Assembly: GCF_000764535.1 (NCBI RefSeq)
Contig: NZ_CP009571.1
Location: 3,782,001-3,846,000, forward strand
Reading direction: 5' to 3'
Length of the DNA stretch: 64,000 nt
DNA from: Sphingomonas taxi
GTDB lineage: Bacteria; Pseudomonadota; Alphaproteobacteria; Sphingomonadales; Sphingomonadaceae
In this document: positions 38,112 to 47,474 of the stretch, piece after piece
Layout of the letters: the number at the start of each line of letters is the position of its first letter
Position numbering within the stretch: the stretch's first letter is position 1
Program-made: the position numbers and the translations under genes
Notes under the pieces: generated by a model
Told to the model about the DNA's origin: nothing
Databases searched by the model: none
Seen by the model: the letters and a program-made list of their open reading frames with translations, nothing else

Positions 38112-39041
38112 ATGAAAGACAAGCTGGTTACGATCTTCGGCGGCGGCGGATTCGTCGGCCGCTATGTGGTGCAGGCGCTGCTCCGCGGCGGCGCGCGGGT
38201 GCGCGTCGCCGAGCGCGATCCGCGGCATGCGTGGTTTCTCAAGCCCTTGGGCGGTCTCGGCCAGACGCAATTCGTCGCCGCCGACGTGACATTGCCCGAA
38301 ACGGTCAGCCGCGCGGTGCAGGGCGCCGATGCGGTGATCAACATGGTCGGGCTGCTTGCCGGCGATTTCGAGCGCGTCCATGTCGGTGGTGCGCGCAACG
38401 TCGCCGAGGCCGCCGCGGCGGCCGGGGTCGCGACGCTGGTCCACATGTCGGCGATCGGCGCCGATTCGTCGGCGCCCTCGGCCTATGGCAGCAGCAAGGG
38501 CCGCGGCGAGGAGGCGGTCCGTGCCGCCTTCCCGAACGCCGCGATCATCCGCCCGTCGATCGTCTTCGGTCGCGAGGACCAGTTCATCAACCGCTTCGCC
38601 GGCATGATCGGCAAGGCCCCGGTGGTGCCGGTGCTGCGCGCGCCGGTGAAGTTCCAGCCGGTGTTCGCGGCCGATGTCGGCGATGCGATGGCGGCGGCGA
38701 CCGACGCGCGCTTCGCCGGCCAGACGTTCGAGCTCGGCGGCCCCGACGTGATGACGATGGGCGAGATCATCCGCTGGATCGCCAGGACGATCGGCCGCAG
38801 CCCGTCGATCGTCGAACTGCCCGATGCGGCCGGCGCGCTGCTCGCCAGCCTGCCGTTCGCGCCGATCACCAAGGACCAGTGGCTAATGCTCCAGCGCGAC
38901 AACGTCGTCGCGCCGGGCGCGTCGGGGCTGGCGGCGCTCGGCATCGACCCGACCCCGCTGCAGGCGGTCGCGCCCGAATGGCTCGTCCGCTTCCGCCGCA
39001 CCGGCCGGTTCGGTCGTCGCGCCGAAACCCTCGCCGCTTAA
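38112..39041 (+). CDS. NAD(P)-binding protein, NDUFA9-like (complex I accessory type)
   Basis: 309 residues from ATG 38112. N-terminal Rossmann fold VTIFGGGGFVGRYVVQALL, then NMVGLL, VHMSAIGAD with SxxxYxxxK-like SAYGSSKGRGE, and IIRPSIVFGREDQFINRF. The pattern, including FQPVFAADVGDA, is that of complex I NDUFA9 subunit family proteins. In alphaproteobacteria these are atypical SDRs that bind NAD(P)H; whether it joins complex I here is unknown. uppP follows 9 nt later. Confidence 0.88.
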   Translation: MKDKLVTIFGGGGFVGRYVVQALLRGGARVRVAERDPRHAWFLKPLGGLGQTQFVAADVTLPETVSRAVQGADAVINMVGLLAGDFERVHVGGARNVAEAAAAAGVATLVHMSAIGADSSAPSAYGSSKGRGEEAVRAAFPNAAIIRPSIVFGREDQFINRFAGMIGKAPVVPVLRAPVKFQPVFAADVGDAMAAATDARFAGQTFELGGPDVMTMGEIIRWIARTIGRSPSIVELPDAAGALLASLPFAPITKDQWLMLQRDNVVAPGASGLAALGIDPTPLQAVAPEWLVRFRRTGRFGRRAETLAA

Positions 39042-39050
39042 GGACGTTTC

Positions 39051-39848
39051 ATGGACCTGCTCACCGTCATCCTCCTCGGCATCGTCGAGGGGGTCACCGA
39101 ATTCCTGCCCGTCTCCTCGACCGGCCATCTGATCCTCGCCGGCACCTTGCTCGGCGTGCAGGACCAAGCAACCGCGACCTTCGACATCGTGATTCAATTG
39201 GGCGCCATCCTCGCGGTGATCGTCCTCTACTGGCGACGCTTCTGGGACGTGGCGGTGGGCCTCGTCGGTGGCCAGCCCAAATCCTGGGCGTTCGTGCGCA
39301 ATATCGCGCTCGGCTTCCTGCCCGCCGCGGCGATCGGCGTGGTCGTCTACAAGGCGGTCAAGGCGTTGCTCGAAAGCCCGACCGTGGTCGCGGTCGCGCT
39401 GATCGTCGGCGGCATCGCGATCCTCGTCATCGAGCGGCTGGTCAAGCAGGCGCGGATCGAATCGGTCGAGGCGATGCCGTGGAGCACCGCGCTCGGCGTC
39501 GGCGTCGTCCAGTGTCTCGCGATGATCCCGGGCGTCAGCCGGTCGGGCGCGACGATCATGGGCGCGCTCAGCCTCGGCGTCGATCGGCGCGCGGCGGCGG
39601 AATTCTCCTTCTTCCTCGCCATCCCGACGATGCTCGCCGCCTCGGGCTACGACCTGCTCAAATCGGGCGCGACCCTGGGGCAGGGCGAGTGGCTCAGCAT
39701 CGCGATCGGCTTCGTCGTCTCGTTCGTCGTCGCTTTGGTGGTGATCCGCTGGTTCGTCGGCATCGTCAGCCGTCACGGTTTTGCACCGTTCGCATGGTAT
39801 CGGATCGTCATCGGCGCGGTGGCATTGGTCGCACTTCAACTGCGATAG
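39051..39848 (+). CDS. uppP: Undecaprenyl-diphosphatase
   Basis: 265 residues, about eight membrane segments, usual BacA/UppP length. Both signature motifs are present: [16 protein letters not shown] near the N-terminus and [12 protein letters not shown] in the middle, which supply the catalytic Glu, Ser, His and Arg. It dephosphorylates undecaprenyl pyrophosphate at the membrane so the lipid carrier can be reused for peptidoglycan and polysaccharide export. Confidence 0.97.
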   Translation: MDLLTVILLGIVEGVTEFLPVSSTGHLILAGTLLGVQDQATATFDIVIQLGAILAVIVLYWRRFWDVAVGLVGGQPKSWAFVRNIALGFLPAAAIGVVVYKAVKALLESPTVVAVALIVGGIAILVIERLVKQARIESVEAMPWSTALGVGVVQCLAMIPGVSRSGATIMGALSLGVDRRAAAEFSFFLAIPTMLAASGYDLLKSGATLGQGEWLSIAIGFVVSFVVALVVIRWFVGIVSRHGFAPFAWYRIVIGAVALVALQLR

Positions 39849-40001
39849 GTCCGCAGCGATACCAAATTTCCGATTTCCGGGCCAGTCCATCCTGCGAAGG
39901 GGTCATTACGACGCTATATTAGGGAATGGGTGCTGACGTATTGGTCAATTTATGCGTGACACGGCGCTTCTTCCTGCGTAGCGACGCGGGAAGGAGGCCC
40001 C

Positions 40002-41435
40002 ATGGCGCACGATTCCATGCTTAAGTTCGTCGGCCGTCAGCAGGCCTATCCCGCGAAGCGGGCACCCCAGGCGCGTGCCGAGGACTTCGCCGAGATCGCC
40101 GCGCGCTATGCAGCGCCGGCCGCGGAGGATCAGGCGGGGCGCTGCTCGCAATGCGGCGTGCCTTATTGCTCGGTGCATTGCCCGCTGCACAACCACATTC
40201 CCGACTGGCTGCGGCTGACCGCCGAGGGGCGGCTGCGCGAGGCGTACGAGCTGTCAAACAGCACCTCGACCATGCCCGAGATCTGCGGCCGCATCTGCCC
40301 GCAGGACCGTTTGTGCGAGGGCAATTGCGTGATCGAATTCACCGGCCACGGCGCGGTGACGATCGGCTCGGTCGAGAAGTTCATCACCGACACCGCCTGG
40401 GAAGAGGGTTGGGTCGAGCCGCTGGTGCCGGGGCCGGCGCGCGGGCAGTCGGTGGCGGTGATCGGCGCCGGTCCGGCCGGGCTGACCGCGGCGGAATACA
40501 TGCGCGGCCACGGCTATGAGGTCCATGTCTACGACCGGCACGATCGCGCCGGCGGGCTGCTGACCTATGGCATCCCCGGCTTCAAGCTCGAGAAGCCCGT
40601 CGTCATGCGCCGCGTCGACCGGCTCAAGGCGGGCGGCATCGTCTTCCACGAAGGCTTCGGCGTCGGTGAGCAGGCGAGCCTCGACGATCTGCGTCGCGAG
40701 CATGACGCGGTGCTGATCGCGACCGGCGTCTACAAGGCGCGCGCGCTCGACGTCGCCGGTGGTGACGACGGCCGCGTGGTGGCGGCGCTCGATTTCCTGA
40801 TCGCGTCGAACCGCAAGGGCTTCGGCGACGCGGTGCCGGCGTTCGACGAGGGCGGGCTCGATGCGGCGGGCAAGCACGTCGTCGTGATCGGTGGCGGCGA
40901 TACCGCGATGGACTGCGTCCGTACCGCGATCCGCCAGGGCGCGGCGTCGGTGAAATGCCTCTACCGCCGCGACCGCAAGAACATGCCGGGCAGCCAGCGC
41001 GAGGTCACCAATGCCGAGGAGGAGGGCGCCGACTTCGTCTGGCTCTCCGCCCCGGCGGCGTTCGACAGCGACGGCACGGTGCGCGCGCGCAAGATGCGTC
41101 TGGGTGCGCCCGATGCGAGCGGTCGCCGCGCGCCGGAAGCCGATCCGAGCGGCGACTTCACGCTGAAGGCCGATCTCGTCATCAAGGCGCTGGGCTTCGA
41201 CGCCGAGGATCTGCCAGCGCTGTTCGGCGCGCCCGAACTTGGCGTCAGCCGCTGGGGGACGGTGTTGGTCGACGGCAAGACGCTGATGACCAGCCTCGAC
41301 GGCGTGTTCGCGGCGGGCGACATCGTCCGTGGCGCGAGCCTCGTCGTCTGGGCGATCCGCGACGGCCGCGACGTCGCGGCGACGATGCACAAATGGCTCA
41401 AGGCGAAGGCAAAGGCGGGAAAGGTCGCGGCGTGA
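40002..41435 (+). CDS. gltD: Glutamate synthase, small (beta) subunit
   Basis: 477 residues; a strong AAGGAGG precedes ATG 40002. Fe-S cysteines lie in CSQCGVPYCSVHCPLHN and CGRICPQDRLCEGNC. FAD site GAGPAGLTAAEYM, NADPH site GGGDTAMDCVRTA, and the closing FAAGDIVRGASLVVWAI complete the fold. It passes electrons from NADPH to the large subunit for conversion of glutamine plus 2-oxoglutarate to two glutamates. Its stop overlaps the start of the toxin-antitoxin pair, which separates it from gltB. The 153-nt upstream region contains TATATT (39916) as a possible -10 box. Confidence 0.96.
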   Translation: MAHDSMLKFVGRQQAYPAKRAPQARAEDFAEIAARYAAPAAEDQAGRCSQCGVPYCSVHCPLHNHIPDWLRLTAEGRLREAYELSNSTSTMPEICGRICPQDRLCEGNCVIEFTGHGAVTIGSVEKFITDTAWEEGWVEPLVPGPARGQSVAVIGAGPAGLTAAEYMRGHGYEVHVYDRHDRAGGLLTYGIPGFKLEKPVVMRRVDRLKAGGIVFHEGFGVGEQASLDDLRREHDAVLIATGVYKARALDVAGGDDGRVVAALDFLIASNRKGFGDAVPAFDEGGLDAAGKHVVVIGGGDTAMDCVRTAIRQGAASVKCLYRRDRKNMPGSQREVTNAEEEGADFVWLSAPAAFDSDGTVRARKMRLGAPDASGRRAPEADPSGDFTLKADLVIKALGFDAEDLPALFGAPELGVSRWGTVLVDGKTLMTSLDGVFAAGDIVRGASLVVWAIRDGRDVAATMHKWLKAKAKAGKVAA

Positions 41436-41731
41436 GACTGACCGCGGACGAGGTGCAGGCGATCAAGGCGGCCGCCGTCGAAGCGTTCGGCGCATCCGCC
41501 GTCGTGCGCCTGTTCGGCAGCCGGGTGGACGATGCCAAACGTGGTGGCGATATCGACCTGCTGATCGAGGCGCCGGCGGATCGGATCGGGATCGTCCATG
41601 AGTCGCGATTTCTGTCCGACCTGTTCCGGCGGATCGACGAGCGCAAGGTCGATGTGGTGTTGACCCAACAGGGTCAGCCATTGCCGCCGTTCGCTGCGAT
41701 GGTCGCGCAACATGCGGTGCCGCTCCCATGA
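41432..41731 (+). CDS. mntA: MNT-domain nucleotidyltransferase antitoxin (MntA type)
   Basis: 99 residues from GTG 41432, which overlaps the gltD stop (GTGA). It is a minimal nucleotidyltransferase: RLFGSRVDD followed by GGDIDLLIE gives Gly29-Ser30 and Asp40-x-Asp42, the GSx9-10DxD motif of active MNT enzymes. In HepT/MntA (type VII) systems this protein AMPylates a Tyr of the HEPN toxin and silences it. Here the toxin follows directly with a 4-nt overlap. No upstream promoter is possible without entering gltD, so it depends on glt transcription. Confidence 0.88.
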   Translation: MRLTADEVQAIKAAAVEAFGASAVVRLFGSRVDDAKRGGDIDLLIEAPADRIGIVHESRFLSDLFRRIDERKVDVVLTQQGQPLPPFAAMVAQHAVPLP

Positions 41732-42201
41732 CGGACACCGAGGTCTTTATCGGTCGCACACTCGCCCGCTGTCGCAGGGTTGCGGCGGGCGCGGAGGAAC
41801 TGGTGCCGCTGCTGGCTGGCGTGATGCCGTTCGGTGGCGAGGATCTCGCCGCGTTAAACCTGATGCAACGCACGGCGGCGACCGCATTCCTGAAACGGTT
41901 CGAACAGCTTCAGGATCTGATCGCCCGCGCGGTGCGCGCGATCGCGGGCTGGACGGGCGTCGACGCCGGGTCGATGACCCATCGCGACATCGGCGATTGG
42001 CTGGAGAAGCATGCGCTCGTGTCCGACGCCGAATCCTGGATGGTGGCGGTGCGCCTGCGCAACCGGCTCGTCCACGAATATCCGATCGAAGAGCAAGAAC
42101 AGGTGCGGCGGCTCAACGAAAGCTGGGCCACGATGCCCCTGCTGCGCACCATCACCGACAATCTCGGCGCTTATGCCGAAGGGAAGGGCCTGCCGTCATG
42201 A
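41728..42201 (+). CDS. hepT: HEPN-domain toxin (HepT type)
   Basis: 157 residues from ATG 41728, overlapping the mntA stop. It is all-helical with the HEPN RNase motif in LRNRLVHEY: Arg111-x4-His116-x-Tyr118, exactly the Rx4HxY of HepT toxins, where the Tyr is the AMPylation target. HEPN toxins cleave RNA (mRNA or tRNA). Its own stop overlaps the gltB start (ATGA). Whether the toxin is active in this genome is unknown, but all motif residues are intact. Confidence 0.88.
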   Translation: MTDTEVFIGRTLARCRRVAAGAEELVPLLAGVMPFGGEDLAALNLMQRTAATAFLKRFEQLQDLIARAVRAIAGWTGVDAGSMTHRDIGDWLEKHALVSDAESWMVAVRLRNRLVHEYPIEEQEQVRRLNESWATMPLLRTITDNLGAYAEGKGLPS

Positions 42202-45200
42202 CCGACGCCCATGATCCGATGAAGACTGACCAGCGTGCCTATCTCGCGGAACACGGCATGTACCGTCCCGACAGCGAGGGCGATGCCTGCGGCGTCGGCC
42301 TCGTCGCCGCCACTGACGGTCGTGCGTCGCGGCGCGTCGTCCAGTCGGCGGTCGATGCGCTGAAGGCGGTGTGGCACCGCGGCGCGGTCGATGCCGACGG
42401 CAAGACCGGCGACGGCGCCGGCATCCATATCGACCTGCCGCACCGCTTCTTCGACGATGCGGTCGTCGCGAGCGGCCACAAGGTGCTGCCCAACCGGCTC
42501 GCGGTCGGCATGATCTTCCTGCCGCGCACCGATCTCGGCGCGCAGGAGAATTGCCGCACGATCGTCGAGAGCGCGATCATCGAGGCGGGCTATACGATCT
42601 ACGGCTGGCGACAGGTGCCGGTCGACGTGTCGGTGATCGGCCTCAAGGCGCAGACGACGCGGCCCGAGATCGAGCAGATCATGATCGCCGGCCCGTTGCC
42701 CGACGACGTCTCCGCCGCCGAGTTCGAGAAGAACCTGTATCTCGTCCGCCGCCGCATCGAGAAGCGCGTCATCGCCGCGCAGATCCAGGGTTTCTACGTC
42801 TGTTCGCTTTCGTGCCGCTCGATCGTCTACAAGGGGCTGTTCCTCGCCGAGAGCCTGTCGGTCTTCTATCCCGACCTGCAGGATCAAAGGTTCGAATCGC
42901 GCGTCGCGATCTTCCACCAGCGCTATTCAACCAACACCTTCCCGCAATGGTGGCTGGCGCAGCCGTTCCGCTGCCTTGCGCACAATGGCGAGATCAACAC
43001 GATCCGCGGCAACAAGAACTGGATGCTCAGCCACGAGATCCGGATGGCGAGCCTCGCGTTCGGCGACAATTCGGAGGACATCAAGCCGGTGATCCCGGCG
43101 GGCGCGTCCGACACCGCCGCGCTCGACGCGGTGTTCGAGGCGATCTGCCGTTCGGGCCGCGATGCGCCGACCGCCAAGCTGATGCTCGTCCCCGAGGCGA
43201 CCGGTGCGGACACGCCGCCCGATCACGCCGCGATGTATAATTATCTCGCCTCGGTGATGGAGCCGTGGGACGGCCCCGCCGCGCTGGCGATGACCGACGG
43301 CCGCTGGGCGGTGGCGGGCGTCGACCGCAACGCGCTGCGGCCGCTGCGCTATACGCAGACCTCGGACGGGCTGCTGATCGTCGGCTCGGAGACCGGCATG
43401 GTCGTCGTCCCCGAATCGACCGTCGTCGCCAAGGGTCGGCTCGGGCCGGGCCAGATGATCGCGGTTGACCTCGACGCAGGCCGGGTGCTCGGCGACCGCG
43501 AGGTCAAGGACCGGATCGCCGCGGAGCACGATTATCCCGCGATGATCGGCGAATTCCATACGCTCGACGACCTGCCCGAGGTCGCCGAGGCGGTGGTCCG
43601 TTTCGATCGGCCCGCGCTCGCGCGCCGGCAGGTCGCCGCCGGCCAGACGCTGGAGGATATGGAGCTGATCCTGTCGCCGATGGTCGAAACCGCGAAAGAG
43701 GCGATCGGCTCGATGGGCGACGATACGCCGCTCGCCGTCATTAGCGACAAGCCGCGTCTCATCAGCCAGTTCTTCCGCCAGAATTTCAGCCAGGTCACCA
43801 ACCCGCCGATCGATCCGCTGCGCGAGCGCTACGTCATGTCGCTGCGCACGCGGTTCGGCAATCTCGCCAATATCCTCGACACCGAGGATCAGCGCGATCG
43901 CGTGCTGGTGCTCGATTCGCCGGTGCTCACCGGCCAGCATTGGGCGCGGCTCAAGGCGCATTTCGCGCGCACCGCGACCGAGATCGACTGCACCTTCGAC
44001 GCGGAGGGCGGCCCGGAAAAGCTGCGCGCCGCGATCCAGCGCATCCGCAACGAGGCGGAGCAGGCGGTGCGGCAGGGCAAGAGCGAGCTGTTCCTGACTG
44101 ACGAGCACGTCTCCGAAGACCGGATCGCGATCGCCGGCGTGCTGGCGGCGGCGGCGGTGCATACGCATCTCGTCCGTCGGGGGCTGCGCTCCTATGCCTC
44201 GATCAACGTCCGCTCGGCGGAATGTCTCGACACGCATTATTACGCGGTGCTGATCGGCGTCGGCGCGACGACGGTGAACGCCTATCTCGCCGAGGCGGCG
44301 ATCGTCGACCGGCAGGCACGCGGCCTGTTCGGCGACTTGTCCTTGGACGAATGCCTCAAGCGCCATCGCCATGCGATCGAGGAGGGGCTGCTCAAGATCA
44401 TGAGCAAGATGGGGATCGCGGTGATCTCCTCCTATCGCGGCGGCTATAATTTCGAGGCGGTCGGCCTCTCGCGCAGCCTCGTCAACGACCTGTTCCCCGG
44501 CATGCCCGCCAAGATCTCGGGCGAGGGCTATAATTCGCTGCACCACAGCGCGCTCGTCCGCCACGAACTGGCCTGGGACGAGGGCGTGGCGAAGCTGCCG
44601 ATCGGCGGCTTCTACCGCCAGCGCCACACCGGCGAGACCCACGCCTATTCGGCGCAACTCATGCACCTGCTCCAGACCGCGGTGTCGACCGACAGCTATA
44701 CCAGCTATCTGCAATTCAGCCGCGGTGTCGCCGATCTGCCGCCGGTCTATCTGCGCGACCTGCTCCAGTTTAATTTCCCGAGCGAGGGCGTGCCGGTCGA
44801 TCAGGTCGAGGCGATCACCGAGATCCGCAAGCGTTTCGTCACCCCGGGCATGTCGCTGGGCGCGCTCAGCCCCGAGGCGCACGAGACGCTGGCGATCGCG
44901 ATGAACCGCATCGGCGCCAAGGCGGTGTCGGGCGAGGGCGGCGAGGATGTGAAGCGCTTCAAGCCCTATGAGAATGGCGACAACGCCAATTCGACGATCA
45001 AGCAGATCGCGAGCGGCCGGTTCGGCGTCACCGCCGAATATCTCAACGCCTGCGAGGAGATCGAGATCAAGGTCGCGCAGGGCGCCAAGCCCGGCGAGGG
45101 CGGCCAGTTGCCCGGCTTCAAGGTGACCGAGTTCATCGCCAAGCTGCGCCATGCGACGCCGGGCGTGACGCTGATCTCGCCGCCGCCGCACCATGACATC

Positions 45201-46724
45201 TATTCGATCGAGGATCTCGCGCAGCTCATCTACGACCTCAAGCAGATCAACCCGCGCGCGCGCGTCTGCGTCAAGCTGGTCAGCTCGTCGGGGATCGGCA
45301 CCGTCGCCGCTGGCGTCGCCAAAGCCCACGCAGACGTCATCCTGATCGCCGGCCATGTCGGCGGCACCGGCGCGAGCCCGCAGACCAGCGTCAAATATGC
45401 CGGCACGCCGTGGGAGATGGGCCTCAGCGAGGTCAACCAGGTGCTGACCCTCAACGGCTTGCGCGGCCGGGTGCGGCTGCGCACCGACGGCGGGCTCAAG
45501 ACCGGGCGCGACATCGTCATCGCCGCGATCCTCGGCGCCGAGGAATATGGTATCGGCACGTTGAGCCTCGTCGCGATGGGCTGCATCATGGTGCGCCAGT
45601 GCCATAGCAACACCTGCCCGGTCGGCGTCTGCACGCAGGATCAGGCGTTGCGCGACAAGTTCGTCGGCACGCCCGAGAAGGTCATCAACCTGATGACCTT
45701 CATCGCCGAGGAGGTGCGCGACATCCTCGCCCGGCTCGGCGTCAGGAGTCTCGACGAAGTGATCGGCCGCACCGAATTCCTGCGTCAGGTCAGCCGCGGT
45801 GCCGAGCATCTGGACGATCTCGATCTCAACCCGATCCTCGCCAAGGTCGATGCGACCGACGCCGAGCGCCGCTTCTCGCTGTCGACCTTCCGCAACGAGG
45901 TCCCCGACAGTCTCGACGCGCAGATCATCAAGGATGCCGCGGCGGTGTTCAGCCGCGGCGAGAAGATGCAGCTCACCTATTCGGTGCGCAACACGCATCG
46001 CGCGGTCGGCACGCGGCTGTCGAGCGAGGTCACCCGCCGTTTCGGGATGAGCAAGCTCGCCGACGGCCACGTCACCGTCCGGCTGCGCGGGAGCGCCGGG
46101 CAGAGCCTCGGGGCCTTCATGTGCAAGGGCATCACGCTCGAAGTGTTCGGCGACGCCAACGATTATGTCGGAAAGGGCCTTTCGGGCGGCATCATCGTGC
46201 TCCGCCCGGCGGTGTCCTCGCCATTGGCGAGCCAGGACAATACGATCCTCGGCAACACCGTGCTCTACGGCGCGACCTCGGGGACGCTGCTCGCCGCGGG
46301 GCAGGCGGGCGAGCGGTTCGCGGTGCGCAATTCGGGCGCGACGGTGGTGGTCGAGGGCTGCGGCGCCAACGGCTGCGAGTATATGACCGGCGGCGTCGCG
46401 GTGCTGCTCGGCCGCGTCGGGCAGAATTTCGGCGCGGGCATGACTGGCGGCATGGCCTTCGTCTACGATCCCGACGGCGAGTTCGCGCAGCGCGCCAATC
46501 CGGAGAATATCGTCTGGCAGCGGCTCGCCTCGGCGCATTGGGAGGGCGTGCTGCGCGACCTCGTCGAGCGGCATGCCAATGCTACGGACAGCAAATGGTC
46601 GAAGGGTCTGCTCGCCGACTGGGAGCGGATCGCCGGCGATTTCTGGCAGGTCGTGCCGAAGGAGATGCTGTCGCGGCAGACCTATCCGCTGGACGATTCG
46701 GTGGAACTGGTCGCGGCGGAGTGA
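42198..46724 (+). CDS. gltB: Glutamate synthase, large (alpha) subunit
   Basis: 1508 residues from ATG 42198; the open frame to 41712 overlaps the toxin gene and is not used. After a short propeptide the class II glutaminase Cys31 (DACGVGLV) becomes the N-terminal nucleophile. The central FMN/2-oxoglutarate domain has the 3Fe-4S cysteines in CIMVRQCHSNTCPVGVC. The C-terminal GXGXG beta-helix domain includes GANGCEYMTGGVAVLLG. With GltD it forms NADPH-dependent glutamate synthase in the cytoplasm. Translation is probably coupled to the toxin gene ahead of it. Confidence 0.97.
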   Translation: MTDAHDPMKTDQRAYLAEHGMYRPDSEGDACGVGLVAATDGRASRRVVQSAVDALKAVWHRGAVDADGKTGDGAGIHIDLPHRFFDDAVVASGHKVLPNRLAVGMIFLPRTDLGAQENCRTIVESAIIEAGYTIYGWRQVPVDVSVIGLKAQTTRPEIEQIMIAGPLPDDVSAAEFEKNLYLVRRRIEKRVIAAQIQGFYVCSLSCRSIVYKGLFLAESLSVFYPDLQDQRFESRVAIFHQRYSTNTFPQWWLAQPFRCLAHNGEINTIRGNKNWMLSHEIRMASLAFGDNSEDIKPVIPAGASDTAALDAVFEAICRSGRDAPTAKLMLVPEATGADTPPDHAAMYNYLASVMEPWDGPAALAMTDGRWAVAGVDRNALRPLRYTQTSDGLLIVGSETGMVVVPESTVVAKGRLGPGQMIAVDLDAGRVLGDREVKDRIAAEHDYPAMIGEFHTLDDLPEVAEAVVRFDRPALARRQVAAGQTLEDMELILSPMVETAKEAIGSMGDDTPLAVISDKPRLISQFFRQNFSQVTNPPIDPLRERYVMSLRTRFGNLANILDTEDQRDRVLVLDSPVLTGQHWARLKAHFARTATEIDCTFDAEGGPEKLRAAIQRIRNEAEQAVRQGKSELFLTDEHVSEDRIAIAGVLAAAAVHTHLVRRGLRSYASINVRSAECLDTHYYAVLIGVGATTVNAYLAEAAIVDRQARGLFGDLSLDECLKRHRHAIEEGLLKIMSKMGIAVISSYRGGYNFEAVGLSRSLVNDLFPGMPAKISGEGYNSLHHSALVRHELAWDEGVAKLPIGGFYRQRHTGETHAYSAQLMHLLQTAVSTDSYTSYLQFSRGVADLPPVYLRDLLQFNFPSEGVPVDQVEAITEIRKRFVTPGMSLGALSPEAHETLAIAMNRIGAKAVSGEGGEDVKRFKPYENGDNANSTIKQIASGRFGVTAEYLNACEEIEIKVAQGAKPGEGGQLPGFKVTEFIAKLRHATPGVTLISPPPHHDIYSIEDLAQLIYDLKQINPRARVCVKLVSSSGIGTVAAGVAKAHADVILIAGHVGGTGASPQTSVKYAGTPWEMGLSEVNQVLTLNGLRGRVRLRTDGGLKTGRDIVIAAILGAEEYGIGTLSLVAMGCIMVRQCHSNTCPVGVCTQDQALRDKFVGTPEKVINLMTFIAEEVRDILARLGVRSLDEVIGRTEFLRQVSRGAEHLDDLDLNPILAKVDATDAERRFSLSTFRNEVPDSLDAQIIKDAAAVFSRGEKMQLTYSVRNTHRAVGTRLSSEVTRRFGMSKLADGHVTVRLRGSAGQSLGAFMCKGITLEVFGDANDYVGKGLSGGIIVLRPAVSSPLASQDNTILGNTVLYGATSGTLLAAGQAGERFAVRNSGATVVVEGCGANGCEYMTGGVAVLLGRVGQNFGAGMTGGMAFVYDPDGEFAQRANPENIVWQRLASAHWEGVLRDLVERHANATDSKWSKGLLADWERIAGDFWQVVPKEMLSRQTYPLDDSVELVAAE

Positions 46725-46728
46725 CGGA

Positions 46729-47115
46729 TCAGAGCGCGGACCGGATATCGGTCCGCGCGAAATCCTCGCCTTTGTAGAGCAAGGGCGCGTCGAGTGCTTT
46801 GGCGATCGCATAGACCATGCAGTCGCCGAAATTCAGCCGGGCCGGCCGGCCGCCGAAGCGCGTATATGCCTCGCATGCGATCACCAGATGCTGTTCGGTC
46901 CAGTCGACGAGGCGGATAATGCCGTGACTGAATAACGGCACCGCGAGGCGTTTGTCATCCGGCGTTACTCGCCGGCTGAGCACAAGATGGACCTCAAGCG
47001 CGGTGGGTGCTGGCATGATCGCCTCGTCGGCGCTTGCAATGGCTCGCAGGAAGCGGTCGGCATCCGGCTCTTCCAACGCGATGGCGACCAGCGCCGACGC
47101 GTCGACGACGATCAT
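46729..47115 (-). CDS. vapC: VapC-type PIN-domain RNase toxin
   Basis: 128 residues from ATG 47115, overlapping the antitoxin stop. PIN acidic residues are all present: Asp5 (VVDASALVAI), Glu41 (PTALEVHLVL), Asp98 (NFGDCMVYAIA) and Asp118 (YKGEDFARTDI). VapC toxins cut tRNA or rRNA. Its stop is 4 nt from the convergent gltB stop, so the pair sits right against the glt operon. Confidence 0.93.
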   Translation of the reverse strand: MIVVDASALVAIALEEPDADRFLRAIASADEAIMPAPTALEVHLVLSRRVTPDDKRLAVPLFSHGIIRLVDWTEQHLVIACEAYTRFGGRPARLNFGDCMVYAIAKALDAPLLYKGEDFARTDIRSAL

Positions 47116-47378
47116 TTCGGCAGGCCGTCCGCGTCGTACAGCATCTCGTCCGGGGATCGGTCGTCGAGTACCGGCAGAGTGCGGATATGCGCCTGCAGTT
47201 TGCGGACGTCGTCCAGCCACGCCAGCCGTTCCGGCGACAGGCGCGCCCGTAGGTCCAACTCCTTAGAGAGTTCGCCGAGCATCACCTGTCCGACAATATC
47301 GGCCGGAGTCTGCCCACGCAGCTCCGACAGTTGATGGATCGCGTGTTCGACATCGGGCCGATCGATCTGGATATCCAT
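47112..47378 (-). CDS. vapB: VapB-type antitoxin
   Basis: 88 residues from ATG 47378 (AGAGGTGA about 8 nt upstream). It overlaps vapC by 4 nt in the usual antitoxin-first order. Sequence looks like the Rv0623/PSK-type antitoxins that have an N-terminal helix (DVEHAIHQLSELRGQTPADIV) and an acidic C-terminal tail that binds VapC (PVLDDRSPDEMLYDADGLP). The much longer open frame up to 48302 is a shadow of the GST and CsaA genes. Confidence 0.85.
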   Translation of the reverse strand: MDIQIDRPDVEHAIHQLSELRGQTPADIVGQVMLGELSKELDLRARLSPERLAWLDDVRKLQAHIRTLPVLDDRSPDEMLYDADGLPK

Positions 47379-47474
47379 TGGATCACCTCTGCGGTGGTGA
47401 ACTGGTAAATAGATTGGGGCAGGCTGGTCTGCAACGGCTTCACCTCGCCCCCGCCGATGCCCTACAGGGGCCGT

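Noticed and set aside
40955..41731. Longer start for the MNT protein inside gltD
   Set aside because: The upstream part is a shadow of gltD; the GTG overlapping the gltD stop gives a normal MNT length.
42927..46811. 1294-codon open frame on the minus strand
   Set aside because: Antisense to gltB throughout; no domain, composition of a shadow frame.
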